From contig NZ_JAMXRZ010000004.1 in NCBI RefSeq assembly GCF_024124375.1, positions 1-64,000 of the forward strand: 64,000 nt of DNA. Direction: 5' to 3'. The position numbers and the translations under genes were made by a program. Of this stretch, positions 52,434 to 60,490 are shown one piece after another; the stretch's first letter is position 1, and every line of letters begins with the position of its first letter. Under the pieces are notes generated by a model, which searched no databases, was not told the origin of the DNA, and saw nothing but the letters and a program-made list of their open reading frames with translations. This stretch comes from Klenkia sp. PcliD-1-E (GTDB taxonomy: Bacteria; Actinomycetota; Actinomycetes; Mycobacteriales; Geodermatophilaceae).

Positions 52434-53524
52434 CCACGGCACCCGCCCGGCCGGCCGCGGTCGCCGAGCTCCAGGAGCGGGCCCCGGCCGACGTCGTCCT
52501 GTCCGGGGTGACCCGCACCTACGGCACGACCACCGCGCTGGACGCCCTGGACCTGCACGTCGCCGGCGGGGAGTTCCTCGCCGTCCTCGGGCCCTCGGGC
52601 TGCGGGAAGACGACGGCGCTGCGGGCGATCGCCGGGTTCGAGCTGCCCGACGCCGGGACGATCACCGTCGGCGGGCGCGACGTCACCACCGTCCCGCCGA
52701 GCAAGCGGGACATGGGCATGGTGTTCCAGGCCTACTCGCTGTTCCCGAACATGACCGCCGCGGACAACGTCGCCTACGGCCTCGCCGTCCGGCGGCGCGG
52801 GCGGGCCGAGCGGCGCACCCGGGCCGCGGAGCTGCTGGAGCTGGTCGGCCTCGCCGACCGCGGCGACCGCTACCCGCACCAGCTCTCCGGCGGCCAGCAG
52901 CAGCGCGTGGCGCTGGCCCGCGCGCTGGCGGTGGCCCCGCAGGTGCTGCTGCTGGACGAACCGCTGTCGGCACTGGACGCCCAGGTCCGCGTGCAGCTGC
53001 GCGACGAGATCCGGCGCATCCAGATCGAGCTGGGGACGACGACGATCTTCGTCACCCACGACCAGGCCGAGGCGCTGTCGGTGGCCGACCGGGTCGCGGT
53101 GCTGCGGGCCGGGAAGCTGGAGCAGGTGGCCTCCCCCGACGAGCTGTACTCCCGGCCGGCGACCGGGTTCGTCGCCCGCTTCGTCGGCACCACCAGCGCG
53201 GTCCCGGCGCAGGTGCGCCCCGACGGCCAGGTCGACCTCCTGGGCACCAGCCGCCCGGTGGCCGGTCAGGCACCCGCCGGCCACGTGGTCGCGTTGCTGC
53301 GGCCCGAGCAGGTGGTGCTGCGCCCCGACGCCGGCGGACCGGCCCGGGTGGTCACCCGCACGTTCTCCGGCGGCACCACCCGGGTCACCGCCGTCCTGCC
53401 CGACGGCACCGAGGTCGCCGCCGACGTGGTCAGCACCGAGTCCACGGAGCTGGTGCCGGGCACCGCCGTGCAGGTCACCCCGACTGCCCGGCCGGTGCTG
53501 CTCGTGCCCGCCGCGGAGGCGTGA
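52430..53524 (+). CDS. ABC transporter ATP-binding protein (PotA/spermidine-iron type)
   Basis: A 364-residue ATPase with Walker A GPSGCGKTTALRAIAGFELP, the signature QLSGGQQQRVALARALAVAP, Walker B LLLDEPLSALDAQV and the switch FVTHDQAEALSVADRVAVL. A C-terminal TOBE-like domain (ALLRPEQVVLRPDAGG) matches the spermidine/iron importer group. It powers import through the two permeases upstream. Its GTG overlaps the second permease, and the small hot-dog gene starts at its stop. Confidence 0.93.
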   Translation: MTTAPARPAAVAELQERAPADVVLSGVTRTYGTTTALDALDLHVAGGEFLAVLGPSGCGKTTALRAIAGFELPDAGTITVGGRDVTTVPPSKRDMGMVFQAYSLFPNMTAADNVAYGLAVRRRGRAERRTRAAELLELVGLADRGDRYPHQLSGGQQQRVALARALAVAPQVLLLDEPLSALDAQVRVQLRDEIRRIQIELGTTTIFVTHDQAEALSVADRVAVLRAGKLEQVASPDELYSRPATGFVARFVGTTSAVPAQVRPDGQVDLLGTSRPVAGQAPAGHVVALLRPEQVVLRPDAGGPARVVTRTFSGGTTRVTAVLPDGTEVAADVVSTESTELVPGTAVQVTPTARPVLLVPAAEA

Positions 53525-53928
53525 TGGAGGCCGAGCAGCGGGTCCAGCTGGCGCTGTCGGTCCCGCTCGTCGCGGCACTGGGGGTGCAGCTGCTCGACCC
53601 CGCCCGGCCCTCGGCCGGGGTGTGGCTGCCGGTCGGGTCGCTGTCGGCCAACGGGGCCGGCGGCGCGCACGCCTCGGCGCTGTCCGCGGTGCTGGAACTG
53701 GCCGGCTACCTCGCCCTGGCACCGGCCCTCGCCGACGACGAGCACGCCGTCTCCCACGCGGTCGCGCTGCAGCTGATCGGCCCCGCCCCGGCGGGCAGCC
53801 AGGTGCGCGCCACCGGTCAGCTCGACCGCCGAGGCCGCCGGAGCGCCTTCGTCACCGCGGTCGCCCAGGTCGACGACGTCGTCGTCGCCCGCGCCCAGAT
53901 CACCAAGACAGTCGTGCCCTGGGGCTGA
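53521..53928 (+). CDS. PaaI-type hot-dog thioesterase-like protein
   Basis: A 135-residue protein with a hot-dog core: SLSANGAGGAHASALSAVLE, ELAGYLALAPALADDEHAVS, AVALQLIGPAPAGSQVRATG and VTAVAQVDDVVVARAQITKT. The HGG motif of active thioesterases is replaced by GAHASA, so activity is uncertain. It starts at the ATPase stop (GTGATG) and ends the transporter operon, suggesting that the imported compound is handled as a CoA or acyl derivative. Confidence 0.75.
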   Translation: MMEAEQRVQLALSVPLVAALGVQLLDPARPSAGVWLPVGSLSANGAGGAHASALSAVLELAGYLALAPALADDEHAVSHAVALQLIGPAPAGSQVRATGQLDRRGRRSAFVTAVAQVDDVVVARAQITKTVVPWG

Positions 53929-53960
53929 GCCGGCGGACGGGGTAGCAACGCCGGGTGTTC

Positions 53961-53999
53961 GTCTGCCGACAGGTACGCCCCGCCCGCCAGCGGGCAGAC
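53961..53999. terminator. Nested hairpin downstream of the ABC operon
   Basis: GTCTGCC (53,961-53,967) pairs with GGCAGAC (53,993-53,999), and inside it GCCCG (53,982-53,986) pairs with CGGGC (53,991-53,995). It follows the operon's last stop by about 30 bases. The two stems overlap, so only one can form; either could end transcription. There is no U-tract. Confidence 0.35.
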
Positions 54000-54150
54000 C
54001 AGGGTCATGACGACGGCATGGTTCGAGGAGCGGCCCGGGTCCACCACCCCGGTCGAGGGGACACCGACGCGCAGCCGGAGGATGCGAGCTCCGGAGCCGC
54101 GGACGGCCAGCTGCCGACGATCGACGAGGACGGCGCGGCCGTCCGAAGTC

Positions 54151-54672
54151 CTACTTGCTGTTCTTCGCTTTCTTGCCCGACTTCTTGCTGCCCTTCCCGT
54201 CGGCCTGGGCCCCGTCAGCGTTCTTCGACTTCTTCTTCTCGCCAGTCTTGCCGCGGGCCTTCTGCACGGCGTTCTTGGCGTCCGCACCGGGGTCGGCCTT
54301 GTCGGGTTCGATGGAGGCCGGGACCGTCTCCGTGCCTGCCGCCTGCTGCTCGTCCTCGTCGACCGATGTCGAGCGCAGCGAACTCGATGCGTTGTCGGCC
54401 TCGGTCAGCAGAGCTCGGAACGCCGTCCCGGCCCGGAACACCGGGACCGTCGTTGCTCTCACGTCGACCGACTCACCGGTACGAGGGTTCCGTGCCGTTC
54501 GGGCCGCGCGCTCGCGGCGGTCGAAGGTGCCGAAGCCGGTCAACGCGACCCGCTCACCGCGGGCCACGCTGTTCCCGATCTCTTCCAGGACGCCGTTCAC
54601 CGCAGCGACGGCCGTCGCACGATCTCCGCCGAGACGCTCGGTCAGCTTGCTGACCAGGTCGGTCTTGTTCAA
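54151..54672 (-). CDS. HU family DNA-binding protein with Lys-rich tail
   Basis: A 173-residue nucleoid-type protein. The HU fold is LNKTDLVSKLTERLGGDRAT, GERVALTGFGTFDRRERAAR and the DNA-arm stretch TARNPRTGESVDVRATTVPV with PVFRAGTAFRALL. A tail of about 85 residues ends KGSKKSGKKAKNSK, like actinobacterial HupB. The TTG at 54,672 is chosen because it encodes the conserved N-terminus directly and has AGGGA upstream. Standing next to a relaxase gene, it may help bend DNA at the transfer origin or protect the element; that is inference. Confidence 0.88.
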   Translation of the reverse strand: MNKTDLVSKLTERLGGDRATAVAAVNGVLEEIGNSVARGERVALTGFGTFDRRERAARTARNPRTGESVDVRATTVPVFRAGTAFRALLTEADNASSSLRSTSVDEDEQQAAGTETVPASIEPDKADPGADAKNAVQKARGKTGEKKKSKNADGAQADGKGSKKSGKKAKNSK

Positions 54673-54879
54673 CGCGCTCTTCCCTCTGCCGCCGGATGCC
54701 GAGCTGGCCCCGGCGAGAACGGACAGCGTCCACCCAAACTGCGGCCACCGCGACTCGGCGATCGGCGGTGAGATCCGCTCGGCCGCATGTCCCGTCAAAG
54801 CCTTGCAGAACACGGCCGACACACCTCCTGCACGCCGGGTGACACCCACGGACCCTTGACGAGCCCTGCGGTGTTCGTG
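54673..54879. other. Divergent gap between HU and relaxase genes, candidate transfer origin
   Basis: This 207-base stretch holds the promoters of both genes and an inverted repeat: CACCGC (54,746-54,751) and GCGGTG (54,765-54,770) around 13 bases. MobF transfer origins usually lie next to the relaxase gene and contain such a hairpin beside the nick site. The nick site itself cannot be assigned. Confidence 0.35.
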
Positions 54880-57800
54880 ATGACGGTGCACAAGCTCACC
54901 ACCGGGGATGGGTACACCTACCTCAGCAAGCAAGTGGCCGCGCAGGACGCCGACGGCCCAGGCGTCGGCGGTCTGTCTGCGTACTACACGGCCAAGGGAG
55001 AGTGTCCGGGCCGGTGGCTGGGCCGCGGCATCGAGGCCCTCGCCGAGGAGGGTCTTGGTCCGCAGGTCACCGAGGCGCAGATGCGGGCATTGTTCGGGGA
55101 GGGGTGTCACCCCGACCGCGACCGCATTGCCGCTGCGTTGACCACCGCGGGAGCGACTGCGGTAGAGGTCGAGCGGGCGACCCGGCTCGGCGCCCCGTAC
55201 CGGGTCTACGCCGCGGCCGGTGAGTTCCGGCAGCGGTGCTCGGTCGCCTACCGCGAGCACAACGCCGCCCACGGCGAGGCCCGTGGCACACCCATTCCGG
55301 CGGACGACCGGGCCCGGATTCGGACGTCAATCGCCACGGAGATGTTCTCCGAGACCTACGGCCGGGCGCCGCTGAACCCCCGGGAGCTGTCCGGGCACCT
55401 GGCGCGGATCTCCCGCCAGTCGACCACCGCGGTCGCCGGCTACGACCTGACGTTCAGCCCGGTCAAGAGCGTCTCGACGCTGTGGGCCATCGCCCCACCC
55501 GAGATCGCCGCGGTCATCGAGCAGGCCCACGACGACGCCGTCCGCGACGTCATCGGCTGGCTGGAGGAGCACGCCACCTACACCCGCACCGGCCGGCACG
55601 GCATCGCCCAGGTCGACGTCCACGGACTGCTCGCCGCAGCCTTCACCCACCGCGACTCCCGCGCCGGCGACCCGGACCTGCACACCCATGTCGCCATCAG
55701 CAACAAGGTCCAGACCCTGGTCGGCGGGCGCTGGCTGGCCCTGGACGGCCGGCCGATCTACAAGAACACCGTTGCCGCCTCCGAGCGCTACAACACCCGC
55801 ATCGAGGCCCTGCTCACCGAACGCCTCGGGGTGCGCTTCGCCGAACGCCGCGACGGAGACCCCAGCAAGCGTCCGATCCGGGAGATCGTCGGGATTGACG
55901 GTCCCCTCCCCCGCCTCTGGTCCTCCCGCCGCGCCGCCGTCGACACCCGCCGCGCCGTCCTCACCGCCCAGTTCCAAACCGACCACGGCCGGCCACCGAC
56001 TACGCGGGAAGCCATCCAACTCGCTCAGCAGGCCAACTTGGAGACCCGGGACGACAAGCACGAACCCCGATCCCACGCCGAGCAGCGCGCTACCTGGCGC
56101 GCCGAAGCCCTGGTCGTCCTCGGAGACGCCGATGGGCTCACCCGGTACGTGGACGGCGCCCTGCACCCCGCGCACCGATCGGCCCCACCGGCCATCACCG
56201 ACCAGTGGGTGCACGAGGTCGCCCGTGCCACGGTCGACCGTGTGGCCCTGACCCGGGCCACCTGGGAGGAACCCCACCTTCGCGCCGAAGCCGAACGGCG
56301 AGCCCGGCAGGCCGGCGTCCCCCACGTCGAACTCGACACCACCGTCGACCGGGTCGTCACCCGCGCCCTGTCACCCCCGTTCTCCCTGCGCGTCACCCCC
56401 GACCGGGACGACGGCGAACCGGATCCGCTACGCCGCGTCGACGGCGCCTCGGTGTTCGAGGTCGACGGCGCCGGCGTGCACACCTCGGCGACTGTGCTGA
56501 ACGCCGAACGGCTGATCATCGACGCCGCCGGACGATTCGACGGACACGTCACACCGACGCACCCACTGCACGTGGCCCTGGAGAACGCAGACCTGCCGCT
56601 GAACACCGGGCAGACCGACTTCGTACGGCAACTGGCGACCTCCGGCGCCCGGGTCCAGGCAGCCCTAGCTCCCGCCGGTACCGGCAAGACCACCGCGCTC
56701 GGCGTCCTGGCCGCAGCCTGGCGAGCCGGCGGCGGCAGCGTCATCGGGCTGGCTCCCTCTGCCGCAGCAAGCGCCGTTCTGCGTCACCAGCTCGCCGACA
56801 CCACCGACACCGTCGCCAAGTTCGTGCACTCCCTCCGCACCGGCGCGGACACCCCCGACTGGCTTGAATCCCTGGGGCCGGACTCGCTGATCATCGTCGA
56901 CGAAGCGGGCGCCGCGGCCACCGGCGACCTGGCCACTGTCGTCGATGCCGTCGTGGCCGCGGGCGGATCGGTGCGGCTGGTCGGGGACGACCAGCAGCTG
57001 GGCGCCATCGGCGCCGGCGGCCTGCTCACCGACCTGGCCCGCACCTACGGCGCCGTCCACCTCACCGAGGTCGTCCGGTTCACCCACGCCGACACCGGCG
57101 CCCCCAACACCGTCGAGGGCACGGTCTCCCTGGCCCTGCGCGACGGCGACCCGGCAGCGCTGGCCTACTACGCCGACCGCGGCCGACTTCACGTCGGCGA
57201 CCTCGGCACCTGCCTGGACCAGACCTTCCAGGCCTGGGCCAGCGACCGGGCCGCCGGTCAGGACGCGCTCATGCTCGCCCCCACCCGCGACCTGGTCCGC
57301 CAGCTCAACGAACGCGCCCGAGCCGAACGCCTCGCTGGAGAAGGCCGGCATGGCCGCGAGGTCGCCTTCGCCGACGGCACCGCGGGATCCGCGGGGGACG
57401 TCGTCATCACCCGACGCAACGACCGCACCCTGGCCAACGGCACCTCAGGCTGGGTCACCAACGGCGACCGGTGGACAATCGCCGCCGTCCGCCCCTCCGG
57501 CGCCCTCGACGTCGTCCACACCCAGACCGCGGCCCTGGTCACCCTGCCCACCGACTACGTCGCCGCCCACGTCACCCTCGGCTACGCCAGCACCGTGCAC
57601 GGCGCCCAAGGCGTCACCGCCGACACCAGCTACACCGTCATTGCCGGCACCGAGTCCCGCCAGCAGCTCTACGTCGCCCTCACCCGCGGCCGGCACACCA
57701 ACCACGCCTTCGTCACCGTCACCGGCGACGGCGACACCCACAGCGCCATCACCCGCGAGGGAGTCCTCCCCCCGACCGCCATCGACATCCTCGCCCGCAT

Positions 57801-59976
57801 CCTCGACCGGGACACCGCACCCCGGTCGGCCACCACCACCGCCGCCCAGGCCGCCGACCCGGCGCTGCAGCTGGCCGGCGAGGTCGACCGCTACGTCCAC
57901 GCCCTGGCCACCGCCGCAGAAGACCTGCTCGGCACCGAAGCCATGACCGCCATCGACGACGCCGCCGAAGCCACCCACCCCGGACTGACCGACCAACCCG
58001 CCTACCCCACACTCCGCGCCACCCTCGCGCTCCGCGCAGCCGCCGGGCACGACCCCGCCGCCGACCTCCAGCACGCCACCGACAACGACCGGGCCCTCGA
58101 CGACGCACGCGATCCCGCGGCCGTCCTGGACTGGCGCATCACCACGGGGCAGAGCGAGGGGTCGAGAGGCCCCCTCCTCTGGCTGCGCTCGATCCCCGAG
58201 ACGCTGGAGAGCGAGCCGCGGTGGGGCGACTACCTCACCAGCCAGGCATTCCGCGTCCGCGACCGGGCGTCGCAGGTCGCGAACTCCACTGCAGGTTGGA
58301 CGGCCGCCAGCGCACCGCCGTGGGCACGCCCGTACCTCGATGACGCCGACCTCGTGCGCGAGCTCGCCGTCTGGCGAGCCGCCGCCGGCGTCGAACCCTC
58401 CGACCCGCGCCCCACAGGAGACCCCGCGTTCACCGCGGCCGAGGCTTCAGTCCAACGAGAGCTAGACGAACGGGTCCGCGCCCACCTCGCCGGAACGACG
58501 GCTGACATCCTCCGGTGGGCGGACCGTCTCCGCGGCGCGGCCCTGCACATGAGCGAGGACGCGTTCTGGCCCGTGCTCCTGGACCGCCTCACCGACCAGC
58601 GCCTCGACGACCCCACCGGCCACCACCTTGTCGACGCGGCAACGAGGGCACCACTGCCGGATGAGTTGCCCGCCGCAGCCCTCTGGTGGCGACTGCTCGA
58701 ACACCTCCCCACACATGCTCAACTCCCCCGCGCCGTGTACCCGGACCCAGCCGAGGATCGGGCTGCTAGCCCATACGACGCCACCTCCTCGACGGAACCC
58801 GAGGCGCAGCCCGGGGAGCTGACACGTAACCGCGTGCTGGAGCTGAACCGGCTCGCGGCTGAGCTCTACACCCGCAGCTACGACGGCTCATGGGCTCAGG
58901 CCTACCTCGTCGATCGACTGGGTGCGGACCCCACGCAGACCACGCCCCACCTCATCGGCTTCGCCCCGAAGGGCTGGACCACCCTGGTCGACCATCTCCG
59001 CAGCAGCGGCGCCACCGACGACGAATTGATCGCAGCGGGGTTGGCGTCACGCGCGTCCACCGGGCGGCTCATCGACCGCTTCCGAGACCGGGTCGTGTTC
59101 GCCATCCGCGACCAGGACGACATCGTCGGCTGGATCGGCCGCTGCCACCCCGTCGCCGACCACACGCCCCACCCAGGGGTCCCCAAGTACCTGAACACCC
59201 CCGAGACCGCGGCATTCACCAAAGGCGAGCACCTGTTCGGCCTCACCGACAACCAGCCATCGATCACCCAGGGGTCAACCCCGGTCTTGGTCGAAGGACC
59301 CATCGACGCCCTCGCGGTCACAATGACCGGAGACGGCCGGTTCGTCGGCGTGGCCCCACTGGGCACCGCCTTCACCGACCGTCAGGCTGACCGCCTGCGC
59401 ACCGCCGCGCCCGACGAGCGCCCCCGGATCATCGTTGGCATGGACGCCGACCACGCTGGTCGCCGGTCTGCGGAAGCCATCTTCTGGCGCCTGAGCGAAG
59501 GGTGCGAGACCAGGTCCCTGCACGTACCCGACGGCGAGGACCCAGCCGGGCTGCTGCACGACGCAGGGCGCGGCGTACTGCTGACCGCCCTTGAATCGCC
59601 GTCGGGTCTCGCCGACATGCTCGTCCGCAGTGCCATCGCCGATTGCAGTGACCAGCTGAACACTGTCGAGGGCCAGGTGGACGCAACACGGCGGGCAGCT
59701 CGGATCATCGCCGCGGTGCCCGTCGATCAGTGGCCGGCCCTGCTCACCCAGGTGGTCGCCGGAACAGGCATCGCCCCAGACATCGCGCTGACCGAGGTCC
59801 TCGACGCGGCGGAGGTGCGGCGGCCGGCCGGTGGAGCGGCGGCCCGCAACGCTTCGCGCGAGGCCGGCGGAACCCACGCTGCCGTGCCGATCCACAAGTC
59901 GACACATCGACAGCCCGCCCCTGTCGGCCAGGCGGCCGCGCACCCGCGCCTACCTTCCCCCGCTCGGGGGCGATGA
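54880..59976 (+). CDS. MobF relaxase - helicase - DnaG-like primase fusion
   Basis: A 1,698-residue conjugation protein. The TrwC-type relaxase starts VHKLTTGDGYTYLSKQVAAQ with candidate nicking Tyr12/Tyr14. The metal triad is His257, His268 and His270 in DPDLHTHVAISNK. A RecD-like helicase has Walker A GTGKTT (Lys603), Walker B IIVDEAGAA (Asp674-Glu675) and VGDDQQLGAIGAGG. From about residue 1340 comes DnaG primase-like sequence: RFRDRVVFAIRDQDDIVGWI, YLNTPETAAFTKGEHLFGL, and TOPRIM residues Glu1472, Asp1476, Asp1522 and Asp1524. It would nick, unwind and possibly prime DNA during transfer. ATG 54,880 or the GTG one codon before is the start. Confidence 0.9.
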   Translation: MTVHKLTTGDGYTYLSKQVAAQDADGPGVGGLSAYYTAKGECPGRWLGRGIEALAEEGLGPQVTEAQMRALFGEGCHPDRDRIAAALTTAGATAVEVERATRLGAPYRVYAAAGEFRQRCSVAYREHNAAHGEARGTPIPADDRARIRTSIATEMFSETYGRAPLNPRELSGHLARISRQSTTAVAGYDLTFSPVKSVSTLWAIAPPEIAAVIEQAHDDAVRDVIGWLEEHATYTRTGRHGIAQVDVHGLLAAAFTHRDSRAGDPDLHTHVAISNKVQTLVGGRWLALDGRPIYKNTVAASERYNTRIEALLTERLGVRFAERRDGDPSKRPIREIVGIDGPLPRLWSSRRAAVDTRRAVLTAQFQTDHGRPPTTREAIQLAQQANLETRDDKHEPRSHAEQRATWRAEALVVLGDADGLTRYVDGALHPAHRSAPPAITDQWVHEVARATVDRVALTRATWEEPHLRAEAERRARQAGVPHVELDTTVDRVVTRALSPPFSLRVTPDRDDGEPDPLRRVDGASVFEVDGAGVHTSATVLNAERLIIDAAGRFDGHVTPTHPLHVALENADLPLNTGQTDFVRQLATSGARVQAALAPAGTGKTTALGVLAAAWRAGGGSVIGLAPSAAASAVLRHQLADTTDTVAKFVHSLRTGADTPDWLESLGPDSLIIVDEAGAAATGDLATVVDAVVAAGGSVRLVGDDQQLGAIGAGGLLTDLARTYGAVHLTEVVRFTHADTGAPNTVEGTVSLALRDGDPAALAYYADRGRLHVGDLGTCLDQTFQAWASDRAAGQDALMLAPTRDLVRQLNERARAERLAGEGRHGREVAFADGTAGSAGDVVITRRNDRTLANGTSGWVTNGDRWTIAAVRPSGALDVVHTQTAALVTLPTDYVAAHVTLGYASTVHGAQGVTADTSYTVIAGTESRQQLYVALTRGRHTNHAFVTVTGDGDTHSAITREGVLPPTAIDILARILDRDTAPRSATTTAAQAADPALQLAGEVDRYVHALATAAEDLLGTEAMTAIDDAAEATHPGLTDQPAYPTLRATLALRAAAGHDPAADLQHATDNDRALDDARDPAAVLDWRITTGQSEGSRGPLLWLRSIPETLESEPRWGDYLTSQAFRVRDRASQVANSTAGWTAASAPPWARPYLDDADLVRELAVWRAAAGVEPSDPRPTGDPAFTAAEASVQRELDERVRAHLAGTTADILRWADRLRGAALHMSEDAFWPVLLDRLTDQRLDDPTGHHLVDAATRAPLPDELPAAALWWRLLEHLPTHAQLPRAVYPDPAEDRAASPYDATSSTEPEAQPGELTRNRVLELNRLAAELYTRSYDGSWAQAYLVDRLGADPTQTTPHLIGFAPKGWTTLVDHLRSSGATDDELIAAGLASRASTGRLIDRFRDRVVFAIRDQDDIVGWIGRCHPVADHTPHPGVPKYLNTPETAAFTKGEHLFGLTDNQPSITQGSTPVLVEGPIDALAVTMTGDGRFVGVAPLGTAFTDRQADRLRTAAPDERPRIIVGMDADHAGRRSAEAIFWRLSEGCETRSLHVPDGEDPAGLLHDAGRGVLLTALESPSGLADMLVRSAIADCSDQLNTVEGQVDATRRAARIIAAVPVDQWPALLTQVVAGTGIAPDIALTEVLDAAEVRRPAGGAAARNASREAGGTHAAVPIHKSTHRQPAPVGQAAAHPRLPSPARGR

Positions 59977-60010
59977 CCGCTGAAGTCCCACCAGCACGAC
60001 CGCGCGGAGG

Positions 60011-60490
60011 TCAGACCGCCGCGCCACTAACGGTGCTGGCGTACCGGCTCCGGGCCGGCCAATCCTGGTGCCGTCCAGACCTGCACGTGGTCTCCCCCAG
60101 GCGATCCAACATCCGATCGCTGAAGGTCGGGAAGGCGTACCGGTTCCACTCCTCGGTCGGTTGAGGCGACGCAGAGGCCTCAGCCCGCCACCGCAGGACG
60201 GCCAGCACCGGGAGCTCGCGGGCGATGTGGGGGTGGTCCCTCCAGCACGACGGCACCAACTGCGCCGGCCGCCAAGCGAACTCGTGGTTGATCCACAGCA
60301 CTACGTCCTCGCACCACGCCCAGATCTCCGCTGCGAGCTCCGCCGTGCAGGACGCCGGCTCCCAAGGCCGCTCCATCTCAGCGACCGCCGAGGCCGGGAA
60401 CGCCTTCCCCTCCCGGCCCTCCATCCCCTGCAGCAGGTCCAGCGCAGCGAGGACGCCGAGGGGTGGTGGCGGGAAGGGCAGCACCACCAT
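60011..60490 (-). CDS. Small Trp-rich protein, DUF4913-like, of the transfer operon
   Basis: A 159-residue protein with IWAWCEDVVLWINHEFAWRP, PSCWRDHPHIARELPVLAVL and EEWNRYAFPTFSDRMLDRLG. The pattern of Trp and His resembles DUF4913-like proteins found in actinobacterial mobile elements, but the match is by eye only. It starts in a TGATG overlap with the coupling protein gene, and its 3' end faces the relaxase gene 34 bases away. A transfer-accessory role is inferred from position. Confidence 0.6.
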   Translation of the reverse strand: MVVLPFPPPPLGVLAALDLLQGMEGREGKAFPASAVAEMERPWEPASCTAELAAEIWAWCEDVVLWINHEFAWRPAQLVPSCWRDHPHIARELPVLAVLRWRAEASASPQPTEEWNRYAFPTFSDRMLDRLGETTCRSGRHQDWPARSRYASTVSGAAV

